The notes under the pieces were generated by a model. The model ran no database searches. It was not told the DNA's origin and saw only the letters and a list, made by a program, of their open reading frames with translations. From NCBI RefSeq assembly GCF_900119705.1, contig NZ_LT632322.1, positions 1,607,492 through 1,671,491 on the forward strand: 64,000 nt of DNA, in the 5' to 3' direction. How positions within the stretch are numbered: the stretch's first letter is position 1; each line of letters begins with the position of its first letter. The position numbers and the translations under genes were made by a program. Shown one piece after another: positions 54,612 through 64,000 of this stretch. The stretch comes from Murdochiella vaginalis (GTDB taxonomy: Bacteria > Bacillota > Clostridia > Tissierellales > Peptoniphilaceae).

Positions 54612-55640
54612 ATGAAAGCATGCTATGTTGTTTCGCCGGAAAAAGTGGAAATTAAAAACATTGAAAAGCCGGTAATTGATGAAAAGGAAGTGCTTATCCG
54701 CGTCCATTATGCAGGTGTATGCGGATCAGATCTACATCTCTTCCACGGCACACACCCTTTTCGCAAGCCACCTGAAATTCTTGGTCACGAGGTAGTGGGA
54801 GAAATCGTTGAAATCGGTTCAAAGGTTACCGACTTGCGAATCGGTGATCGGGTCACCGTAGAGCCGCATTTAGGATGTGGACAATGTGAGCTTTGTCAGT
54901 CTGGCAACGAAAATCTCTGCCGTACAAAAATTGCGCCGGGTTCCGCAAAATGGATGGGTACCTTTGTCAATTATTTCAAAGCGCCGGCGAGCAAGACGCA
55001 TCGTCTGGCCGATAAGGTACCGGATGAAATCGGTGTGCTGATCGAGCCATTCGCGGTGGCTGTGCACGCGATCAATCTAATTTCCATTCCGCAAAGAGAA
55101 AGCATCGTTATCCTTGGTTCAGGTACAATCGGTCTTTTTACTGTCGTGGCTGCAAAAGCTGCAGGTTTTAAAACCATTATTGCTACGGATACGCAACAAT
55201 TTAATCGCGATATGGCGATGCAATTTGGAGCGAATATTACGCTTGATCCGCTGAATTGTGATGTTGCGGAGGAGGTAAAAAAAGTCACCGATGGAAAGGG
55301 TGCGGACGTTGCGATCGTTGCTGCAGGAGCAAGCAATATCATTGATCAAGCATCCAGCTCGGTACGAAAGCGCGGCGAAGTTGTGCTCGTTGCCATGATA
55401 ACTGAGAAGATTCCCGTCTATAGTTACAGTTTTGTCTTTAATGAGCAAAAACTAATCGGTGCCATGACGTATCGCCCCCAAGATTTTAAAGAAGCTGTCG
55501 ATTTGGTTAACAATGGGTTGAATCTGGATGGCTTTGTCACACAAATTTTCCCCATTCATCAAACACAGGAAGCTCTCGACACTTTAGCACAGAAAAAAGA
55601 AAATGTAGTGAAAGTGCTGGTCGACTTTCATAAAGAATAA
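54612..55640 (+). CDS. Zinc-dependent medium-chain dehydrogenase (acid-sugar cluster)
   Basis: 342 aa from ATG 54612 (AAAGGAGG upstream). Catalytic zinc ligands are Cys37, His59 and Glu60 (GVCGSDLH, GHEVVGE); structural cysteines are at 89, 92, 95 and 103; Rossmann motif GSGTIG. In known OtnK/OtnC pathways the first oxidation of threonate/erythronate is done by a 3-hydroxyisobutyrate-dehydrogenase-type LtnD; here a Zn enzyme seems to take that place. First gene of the operon. Confidence 0.9.
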   Translation: MKACYVVSPEKVEIKNIEKPVIDEKEVLIRVHYAGVCGSDLHLFHGTHPFRKPPEILGHEVVGEIVEIGSKVTDLRIGDRVTVEPHLGCGQCELCQSGNENLCRTKIAPGSAKWMGTFVNYFKAPASKTHRLADKVPDEIGVLIEPFAVAVHAINLISIPQRESIVILGSGTIGLFTVVAAKAAGFKTIIATDTQQFNRDMAMQFGANITLDPLNCDVAEEVKKVTDGKGADVAIVAAGASNIIDQASSSVRKRGEVVLVAMITEKIPVYSYSFVFNEQKLIGAMTYRPQDFKEAVDLVNNGLNLDGFVTQIFPIHQTQEALDTLAQKKENVVKVLVDFHKE

Positions 55641-55653
55641 GAAGGGAGTGGCC

Positions 55654-56646
55654 ATGAAGCGCGCTAAATTCATATTTGTTTGTTTGACCGTTTTGCTCTT
55701 ATGCGTCGGCTGTGGAAAACCGAAGGAACAAGCCGAGGTGAATTTAAGACTGGGGCACATTCAATCTGCCAAGGATATCTGGCACAAAGCGAGTCTCGTC
55801 TTTAAAGAAGAGCTGGAAAAACGTTCTGGTGGAAAAATAACCGCTACGATTTATCCCAGTTCAACACTGGGGGGCGATCGGGATATTGTGGAAGGTATGC
55901 AATTAGGAACCATCGATATGGGTTTGATTGCCGGCGTTCTTGGAAACTTCGAACCTTCCATTCAGCTTTTCGAAATTCCTTATCTTATGACCAATGAGCA
56001 GGAATACGAGACCATTGTGAAAGGAGAAGTGGGCGGAATTATTGTTGAGAGGCTACGTCAAAGGGCCGGCGTTCATATTCTGGACTTTTGGGATCGCGGG
56101 CCTCGCGAAGTCAGCTCCAACAAGCCGATTAACACCATTCAAGATATAAAGGGTTTGAAGATTCGTATTCCTGAAATTCAAGCTATGGAGGCGGTCTGGT
56201 CCGCCATGGGAGCATCGCCGACAACGATGGCTTGGGGAGAAGTCTACACAGCCCTGGAGCAAAATGTCATCGAAGCGCAGGAGAATCCCGTCCCCTTTAT
56301 GTATAGCGGACGAATTCAGGAAGTACAAAAATATATTGCCATGACCGATCACAAGTTTGAATATGTGACGCTTTCGATCTCTGAAAAAACGTGGCAAAGT
56401 CTGACAGAGGAGCAGCAGAAAATCGTCCGGGAAGCTGCGGATGCTGCTACAAAATATCAAAACGATACCGTAAATCAAGTGGCCAAAGAAAACCTACAAG
56501 AAATGATTGATGCCGGAATGAAGATTACCTATCCGGATAAAAAAGAGTTTCAAGACGCAGCAAAGGAAGCTTCTCGCATCTATGGCGAATCTGTTGATGC
56601 CGATCTTTATAACAAAATCATTCAAGATTTGGAGGCCATGAAATGA
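55654..56646 (+). CDS. TRAP transporter substrate-binding lipoprotein (DctP)
   Basis: 330 aa from ATG 55654 (GAAGGGAG upstream). Lipoprotein signal ending in LLCVGC. DctP fold with RLGHIQSAKDIWHKAS, GGKITATIYPSSTLGGDRDIVEGM split over two segments, GLKIRIPEIQAMEAVWSAMG (carboxylate-binding Arg), and QNVIEAQENP. Should deliver an aldonate such as threonate or erythronate to the permeases encoded next. Confidence 0.94.
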   Translation: MKRAKFIFVCLTVLLLCVGCGKPKEQAEVNLRLGHIQSAKDIWHKASLVFKEELEKRSGGKITATIYPSSTLGGDRDIVEGMQLGTIDMGLIAGVLGNFEPSIQLFEIPYLMTNEQEYETIVKGEVGGIIVERLRQRAGVHILDFWDRGPREVSSNKPINTIQDIKGLKIRIPEIQAMEAVWSAMGASPTTMAWGEVYTALEQNVIEAQENPVPFMYSGRIQEVQKYIAMTDHKFEYVTLSISEKTWQSLTEEQQKIVREAADAATKYQNDTVNQVAKENLQEMIDAGMKITYPDKKEFQDAAKEASRIYGESVDADLYNKIIQDLEAMK

Positions 56647-57116
56647 AAAAGCTGAATGATACCATCCAATCTATTTTGTACTACTTGCTAGCCTTCATGA
56701 TCTGCTTAATGACTGTAATCGTTGTGTTACAAGTTTTCTTTCGCTACGTGATGTCAAGCCCTTTAACATGGTCGGAAGAGTTAGCACGTTATTTGTTCGT
56801 ATGGATTACTTTCTTAGGTATTGCCATCGCCATTCGTAAGAAAGCGCATGTTGCCATTGACTTAGTAGTCGAGCACCTTCCGAAGATGCAGCAAAGAATT
56901 ATACGCATAATCAACACCGTTATGATCCTTCTTTTGGGGGGCATTATCGTATACGGTGGTGTGCAACTGATGAAAATTGGAGAGATACAAAAGAGCGCAA
57001 CTTTGTTGCTCCCCATGAGTTTGGTTTTTTCTGCCATTCCAGTTTCGGGCGTGTTCATTGTTCTCTTCAGTATAGAGGACTTGCTTTCGTACTTCTCGAA
57101 AGGAGAAAAGAAATGA
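56643..57116 (+). CDS. TRAP transporter small permease (DctQ)
   Basis: 157 aa, four membrane helices; family segment FFRYVMSSPLTWSEELARYLFVWITFLG (residues about 31-58). Overlaps the dctP stop by four bases (ATGA) and the dctM start likewise, so all three are coupled. Confidence 0.94.
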   Translation: MKKLNDTIQSILYYLLAFMICLMTVIVVLQVFFRYVMSSPLTWSEELARYLFVWITFLGIAIAIRKKAHVAIDLVVEHLPKMQQRIIRIINTVMILLLGGIIVYGGVQLMKIGEIQKSATLLLPMSLVFSAIPVSGVFIVLFSIEDLLSYFSKGEKK

Positions 57117-58378
57117 ATACAGCGCTTCTTATCCTTATCGTTTTTCTTATTTTGCTTACCATGGGTTTAGAAGTTGGATTTGCGGTAACTGCATCTGCCC
57201 TTGCCGCAGCGGTAATGTTGAAAATCCCCGTTGCCGTCGTCGCACAACGTTATTTTACGGCGGTCGATTCTTTTTCGTTGATGGCCATTCCGCTTTTCAT
57301 GGTGGCCGGCTCAATCATGAGTAAAGGTTCCTTGACGAAACGCATCATCGACTTTACACTCTCCTTTATGGGAAATGTAAAAGGGGCGCTTTGTCAGGTA
57401 GTCGCCATATCCGGAATGATCATGGGAGGCATTTCCGGCTCCGGTGTCGCCGATACGGCAGCGCTTGGTGCGCTTTTGCATCCCGAGATGAAACGTAAAA
57501 AATATGATCCGGAATTTTCTGCTGCACTGATTGCCGCTTCCGGATCCATCGGTCTCATCATTCCTCCAAGTGTCGCAATGATTATTTATGGGGTAACCAC
57601 CCAGTCATCGATTGGAGACCTTTTCATTGCCGGTATTGTTCCGGGGGTCTTGATCTCGCTGGCTTTCATGCTTTACTCTTTTGTCGTTGCCCACAAAGAG
57701 CATTACCCTGTCGAAGGATCCTCTTCTTGGGCAGAACGATGGGATAAGTTTAAGAAAGCCATATTTTCTCTTATTATGCCGCTGATCATCATTATCGGTA
57801 TCCGCGGTGGCTTCTTTACACCGACAGAAGGCGGTGCGATTATCTCCGCCTATGCACTGCTAGTCAGCATGTTTATTTACAAGGACATTAAACTTGCGGA
57901 TCTTCCGGAAATTTTCTTTGATGCAGCGTTGAGCACGGCAACGATTGCTTTGATTATTTGCGGTACTTCCTTGTTAACCTGGATCCTAGCCTATGAAAAT
58001 ATTCCGCAAATGTTAACGCAAGCGGTCTTGTCCTTAACGGACAACAAGATCATTCTCATTATATTGATCCAGAGTATTCTGCTTTTGACGGGTATGGTAA
58101 TTGACAGCGGTCCGGCTATTATGTTACTCGCCCCCATTCTTGCACCGATTGCAAAACAAATTGGAATGAGTAGCGTGCAGTTCGGCCTGATGATGGTCAT
58201 CAGCTTGACGACCGGTTTGTTAACGCCACCCGTTGGCACGGCAATGTATGTTTCCAGCAACATTTCTAAGATTCCTGTACAGAGGCTAGCTAAACGTCTC
58301 GTGCCTTTTGTTCTCATCATGACCGTCATGTCCTTACTGATTGCCATCTTCCCCATCTTTTCGGAAATTCTGCTGTAG
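57113..58378 (+). CDS. TRAP transporter large permease (DctM)
   Basis: 421 aa, about 12 membrane helices. DctM landmarks: GGISGSGVADTAALGALLHPEM and GSIGLIIPPSVAMIIYGVTTQSSIGDLFIAG. Same family as the DctM at 15186-16460 but clearly a separate system with its own binding protein. Confidence 0.95.
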   Translation: MNTALLILIVFLILLTMGLEVGFAVTASALAAAVMLKIPVAVVAQRYFTAVDSFSLMAIPLFMVAGSIMSKGSLTKRIIDFTLSFMGNVKGALCQVVAISGMIMGGISGSGVADTAALGALLHPEMKRKKYDPEFSAALIAASGSIGLIIPPSVAMIIYGVTTQSSIGDLFIAGIVPGVLISLAFMLYSFVVAHKEHYPVEGSSSWAERWDKFKKAIFSLIMPLIIIIGIRGGFFTPTEGGAIISAYALLVSMFIYKDIKLADLPEIFFDAALSTATIALIICGTSLLTWILAYENIPQMLTQAVLSLTDNKIILIILIQSILLLTGMVIDSGPAIMLLAPILAPIAKQIGMSSVQFGLMMVISLTTGLLTPPVGTAMYVSSNISKIPVQRLAKRLVPFVLIMTVMSLLIAIFPIFSEILL

Positions 58379-58386
58379 GAGGTTCT

Positions 58387-59718
58387 ATGTCCATCTTAAT
58401 GGGAATTATAGCGGATGATTTTACGGGAGGCAGTGATGCTGCCTCCTTCTTCGCCAATCACGGCATACCGACCTTTCTAAGCAACGGGATTCCGAAGGAT
58501 CCCTCCTTGCGCAAAAAATGGTCCGGAGATCATCACTGTGTAATCGTCATCGCACAAAAAATTCGTTCTATTGCTGCCGAAGAAGCCGTTGCTCATGCGC
58601 TAGATGCGTGCTGCTGGCTACGCAAAGAAGGTGCTGAAAAGTTGTTTTATAAGTATTGCTCCACCTTTGACTCCACTCCAAAGGGAAACATCGGACCGAT
58701 TACGGACGCGATTCTTGAGGCCTTTGATTATCCATATACCTTTTTAGCGCCCGGTTTACCGGTCAATGGCCGAACGGTTGAGCAAGGAATTCTTAAACTC
58801 TATGGAGTTCCCCTGGCCGAAACCCACATGAAGAACCATCCTGTCAATCCCATGTGGGATTCCCGCATTGCTGAATTGATGCGCCCGCAAGGTAAGTATC
58901 CGTGCATTGAACTTGATCGGAATAATCTATACCAGTCCCGTGAAAAAATCGATGAATACGTAAAAACACAGCTATCGAAGACCTCTAATGCACAAGGTAA
59001 AAGTGGCCCCTACTACGTAATCCCGGATTATACCAAGGCTAAGGATGCCGATCAGCTCGTAGCAACCTATTCCGATTGTGATTTCTGGACAGGCGGATCT
59101 GGCTTGAATGATGCATTTAGTGCTCAATTTTTAAAGCAAAAAAACATAGATGCTACTTCGACCGAGGAGCGTGTCCCCGGTAAATCGATTCTGTTCTCCG
59201 GATCTTGTTCAGAAATGACCTTGCAACAAATTGCTCATTACCGCCTCCGTTATCCGAATAAAGCGGTTCAAATTGCTGTTCGTGAGGTGATGGAAGGAAA
59301 TCCGGAAGAAAAAATTTGGGAAAAAGCGCTGTCGATCGGTGATGGAGTATTAATCTACAGTTCTGACGATGCGAGCGGCCGTTCCGCTTTGGCGAAGGTA
59401 TATAATCAAGAAGAAGTTTCTAATCGCCTAGAGAAATTAATGGGACGTCTCGCACAACGAGCCTATGCTGCAGGATTTAACAAGTTGATTATTGCCGGTG
59501 GCGAGACAAGCGGGGCTATAACAACCGCATTAAATTTCTCAACCTACCAAATTGGAAAAAGTATTGCTCCTGGCGTGCCGGTAATGATACCTGTTGAAAA
59601 TGAGAAGGCTCGCTTGATTTTAAAATCTGGCAATTTCGGTCAGAAAAATTTCTTTGAAGAAGCTATCTCCTTTCTTGCACCGGAAATCGAATCCGGACGT
59701 CTAGAATCCGCAACATGA
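58387..59718 (+). CDS. otnK: Four-carbon acid-sugar kinase, OtnK type (DUF1537)
   Basis: 443 aa. N-terminal substrate domain with MGIIADDFTGGSDAASFFANHG, then FYKYCSTFDSTPKGNIGPI; C-terminal ATP domain with SDDASGRSAL and LIIAGGETSGAITTAL. This is the signature of 3-oxo-tetronate 4-kinase, which phosphorylates 2-dehydro- or 3-dehydrotetronates. It is eight bases after dctM and before the aldolase/decarboxylase, as expected for threonate/erythronate catabolism. The exact stereoisomer is unknown. Confidence 0.9.
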   Translation: MSILMGIIADDFTGGSDAASFFANHGIPTFLSNGIPKDPSLRKKWSGDHHCVIVIAQKIRSIAAEEAVAHALDACCWLRKEGAEKLFYKYCSTFDSTPKGNIGPITDAILEAFDYPYTFLAPGLPVNGRTVEQGILKLYGVPLAETHMKNHPVNPMWDSRIAELMRPQGKYPCIELDRNNLYQSREKIDEYVKTQLSKTSNAQGKSGPYYVIPDYTKAKDADQLVATYSDCDFWTGGSGLNDAFSAQFLKQKNIDATSTEERVPGKSILFSGSCSEMTLQQIAHYRLRYPNKAVQIAVREVMEGNPEEKIWEKALSIGDGVLIYSSDDASGRSALAKVYNQEEVSNRLEKLMGRLAQRAYAAGFNKLIIAGGETSGAITTALNFSTYQIGKSIAPGVPVMIPVENEKARLILKSGNFGQKNFFEEAISFLAPEIESGRLESAT

Positions 59719-59734
59719 AATAGAAAGGCATGAA

Positions 59735-60310
59735 ATGCAACCGGAACAACAAATAAAAGAAATGATACTCTATGGGAAAATATTGTTTGAGCGTGGAAAA
59801 GTCACAGGTTCCGCTGCCAATATGAGTATACGCTGTGGTGAAGAAATCTATATTACACGAAGCGGATCCTGCTTCGGGACGCTTACGGAAGAAGATTTTG
59901 CCTGTATTGACCGGAAAGGAAAATCACGGAACGGAATTCAACCCAGCAAAGAATGGCCTCTGCATTGGATTTATTATGAATCCAAGCTGGGACAAAATGC
60001 CGTGATTCACACCCATTCCCTCTATGCGACGCTTTGGAGCACGATCGCTCCGGAAGATGCTAAAAGCGTAGTACCATCGATCACGCCTTACCTGCAAATG
60101 CGGATAGGAAATATTGCACGAATTCCCTATGCCCCACCGGGAAGCGAGAAACTTTTTTCCTTAGCTAAGCAATACATGTCTCTAGCGGATGGGTTTTTGA
60201 TGGAGAGACACGGCCTTCTAGTTGGAGGAAAAGATATGGAAAATGCGTTTTATAATGCAGAAGAATTGGAATATTCCTGTCAGATAGCATGGGAAATGCG
60301 AAGAGCGTAA
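59735..60310 (+). CDS. otnC: Class II aldolase/adducin-family protein, OtnC-type decarboxylase
   Basis: 191 aa, a little shorter than the usual 210. Zinc ligands His92, His94 (IHTHS) and His159 (MERHGLL), with Glu73 (SKEW) in the catalytic position. In OtnK/OtnC pathways this enzyme decarboxylates 3-oxo-tetronate 4-phosphate to DHAP. An L-fuculose/ribulose phosphate aldolase is the alternative family role, but the kinase next door favours OtnC. Last gene of the operon; a terminator follows. Confidence 0.85.
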   Translation: MQPEQQIKEMILYGKILFERGKVTGSAANMSIRCGEEIYITRSGSCFGTLTEEDFACIDRKGKSRNGIQPSKEWPLHWIYYESKLGQNAVIHTHSLYATLWSTIAPEDAKSVVPSITPYLQMRIGNIARIPYAPPGSEKLFSLAKQYMSLADGFLMERHGLLVGGKDMENAFYNAEELEYSCQIAWEMRRA

Positions 60311-60332
60311 GAGTTTCTGCACTATCTACCAA

Positions 60333-60371
60333 CAAGCAAGAAGGACAGCACGTTTTGCTGCCCTTCTTGCT
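60333..60371 (+). terminator. Terminator of the acid-sugar operon
   Basis: A 17-position stem with one mismatch (60333-60349 with 60355-60371) and a 5-base loop, followed by TCTTCATC. T tract is short. Confidence 0.75.
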
Positions 60372-60393
60372 TCTTCATCGCGGGGGCAGGATC

Positions 60394-60561
60394 CCCACGG
60401 CGCTTCGCGCCTCTGGATGCCTCGCTCACCGCGCGCCCTGCGCGCTTCGCGCTTGGTCTTGCGGGAGCTCTGGCAATCCCACGGCGCTTTGCGCCTCTGG
60501 ATGCCTCGCTCACCGCGCGCCCTGCGCGCTTCGCGCTTGGCCTTGCGGGAGCTCTGGCAAT
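60394..60561. repeat. 84-bp GC-rich tandem duplication
   Basis: Copies at 60394-60477 and 60478-60561 differ at only two positions. Each contains nested GCGCGC/CTTCGCGC self-complementary stretches. It lies between two similar hairpins, in a gene-free 330-base gap between the acid-sugar operon and the rRNA operon. A related GC-rich element is in the 23S-5S spacer (60941-60975). Confidence 0.85.
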
Positions 60562-60599
60562 CTCACCAGGTTCTCATCCTGCCCCCTACCTCTACAAAC

Positions 60600-60637
60600 A
60601 AGCAAAAAGGACAGCACATTGTGCTGTCCCTTTGCTT
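60600..60637 (-). terminator. Terminator of the rRNA operon
   Basis: A long stem around ACAGCAC-ATT-GTGCTGT, extended by AAGCAAAAAGG/CCCTTTGCTT with a small internal loop; on the minus strand followed by TTTTTGCTTGTTTG-type T-rich sequence. Just downstream of tRNA-fMet. Confidence 0.8.
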
Positions 60638-60642
60638 CTGTA

Positions 60643-60714
60643 TTGCGGGGGCAGGATTCGAACCTGCGACCTCCGGGTTATGAGCCCGACGAGATGCCAC
60701 TTCTCTACCCCGCG
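60643..60714 (-). tRNA. Initiator tRNA-fMet, anticodon CAT
   Basis: 72 bases on the minus strand. Acceptor CGCGGGG/CCCCGCA keeps the C1-A72 mismatch of initiators; anticodon stem TCGGG/CCCGG has three consecutive G-C pairs and loop CTCATAA; T arm GCAGG-TTCGAAT-CCTGC. CCA not encoded. Lies after 5S in the rRNA operon. Confidence 0.95.
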
Positions 60715-60752
60715 GTATAAAGAAAGGACACTTCCGTGCCCTTTCCTTTTAT

Positions 60753-60866
60753 TTGGCGACTACCTACTCTCCCAGGCCGTTTCCAACCAAGTACCATCGG
60801 CGATGTGAGGCTTAACTTCTGTGTTCGGGATGGGAACAGGTGTATCCCTCACGCTATCGTCACCAT
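60753..60866 (-). rRNA. rrf: 5S ribosomal RNA
   Basis: Minus-strand sequence contains the conserved CCCATCCCGAACACAGAAGTTAAG core (split here as CCCATCCCGAACAC and GAAGTTAAG) and GGGAGAGTAGGT. Ends near ATGGTGACG (5') and GTCGCCAA (3'), which pair. Length about 114 bases. Confidence 0.95.
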
Positions 60867-60940
60867 ATTAAACATTCAATTCTTAACAATTCCGCATCTC
60901 CGTCAAAGACGCTTTCGTCTCCGACGCAGTCGATTTCTTC

Positions 60941-60975
60941 CGCGCGCCTTCGCGCTACGCGCTCGCCTTGCGGGA
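60941..60975. repeat. GC-rich element in the 23S-5S spacer
   Basis: CGCGCGCCTTCGCGCTACGC and CTCGCCTTGCGGGA resemble the core of the 84-bp repeats (CGCGCGCCCTGCGCGCTTCG, CCTTGCGGGA). It lies between 5S and 23S. Confidence 0.6.
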
Positions 60976-60988
60976 AACCGTTGCGTAT

Positions 60989-61026
60989 GAAATGGCTACC
61001 AACCGCTTCGCTTGTTGGGCCATTTC
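60989..61026 (-). other. Hairpin next to the 23S rRNA 3' end
   Basis: GAAATGG...ACCAAC pairs with GTTGG...CCATTTC (small bulges). It lies just past the 23S 3' end and may help rRNA processing. Confidence 0.5.
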
Positions 61027-61045
61027 ACAATCTTAATAGGTATTT

Positions 61046-64000
<2,955 letters not shown>

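Noticed and set aside
60289..60720. ORFs through the 84-bp repeats and the tRNA
   Set aside because: Low-complexity Ala/Arg/Leu translations of the GC-rich repeat that run into tRNA-fMet; not protein-like.

Overview
The window is a chromosomal segment of a low-redundancy anaerobic Bacillota (Firmicutes) genome. The ribosomal-protein and nusG/secE block, the Firmicutes-type L10 leader, strong AGGAGG ribosome binding sites, sigma-A promoters, a butyryl-CoA pathway and two TRAP transporters fit an anaerobic fermenter with intermediate GC. A Tissierellia/Peptoniphilaceae-type relative is my guess, at low confidence. No 16S rRNA is present to settle it.

Layout. 1-10.6 kb (minus): glycolysis and housekeeping (pfkA partial, dnaE, sirtuin, Nudix, deoC, deoD, pgi, a PAS/SpoIIE-type phosphatase, a THUMP methyltransferase). 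10.7-11.6 kb (plus): orphan feoA behind a promoter with a possible metal-repressor operator, then ogt. 11.7-20.05 kb (minus): an eight-gene operon that joins the lower half of inositol catabolism (iolJ-, iolC- and iolA-like) to a TRAP transporter and two dehydrogenases. A DeoR repressor gene is divergent from it (20.26 kb). 21.1 kb: a 23-bp tandem repeat. 21.25-28.8 kb (minus): a DDAH-like hydrolase, then butyrate synthesis (etfA, etfB, bcd, crt, thlA, CoA-transferase; no hbd). 29-32.3 kb (minus): rplL, rplJ, rplA, rplK, nusG, secE, rpmG. 32.5-35.7 kb: apt, two tRNA-Pro genes, dtd, a small transaldolase, a lipoprotein. 35.7-40.5 kb (minus): ispD, ispF, metK, an MreB-like gene and an oxidoreductase-SAF protein that may be the DXR-like (DRL) enzyme of the MEP pathway. 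40.6-43.8 kb (minus): a MacB/FtsX-type ABC system with a CARDB-like protein. 43.9-48 kb: aspartase, then a MORN-like membrane protein and an OatA-like acyltransferase.

48.2-60.3 kb looks AT-richer than its surroundings and is made of accessory catabolism. It holds LysR + MaoC hydratase + CitMHS carrier + CaiB/BaiF CoA-transferase (an organic-acid module), then a PrpR-like regulator divergent from a Zn-dehydrogenase, a TRAP transporter, an OtnK-type kinase and an OtnC-type aldolase/decarboxylase (a four-carbon acid-sugar module ending in DHAP). It abuts an rRNA operon (minus: 23S, 5S, tRNA-fMet) that runs off the right edge. The 23S gene carries an intervening sequence in helix 45, and GC-rich repeats surround the distal end of the operon.

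How it works together: both TRAP modules feed C3 units (DHAP) or acetyl-CoA into lower glycolysis and the thl-crt-bcd-etf-CoA-transferase route to butyrate. No phage, CRISPR, toxin-antitoxin or defence genes were seen. The points most worth testing are the hybrid inositol-tail operon, the DRL-type MEP enzyme, the 23S intervening sequence, and the PrpR-like regulator with a degenerate AAA+ core.
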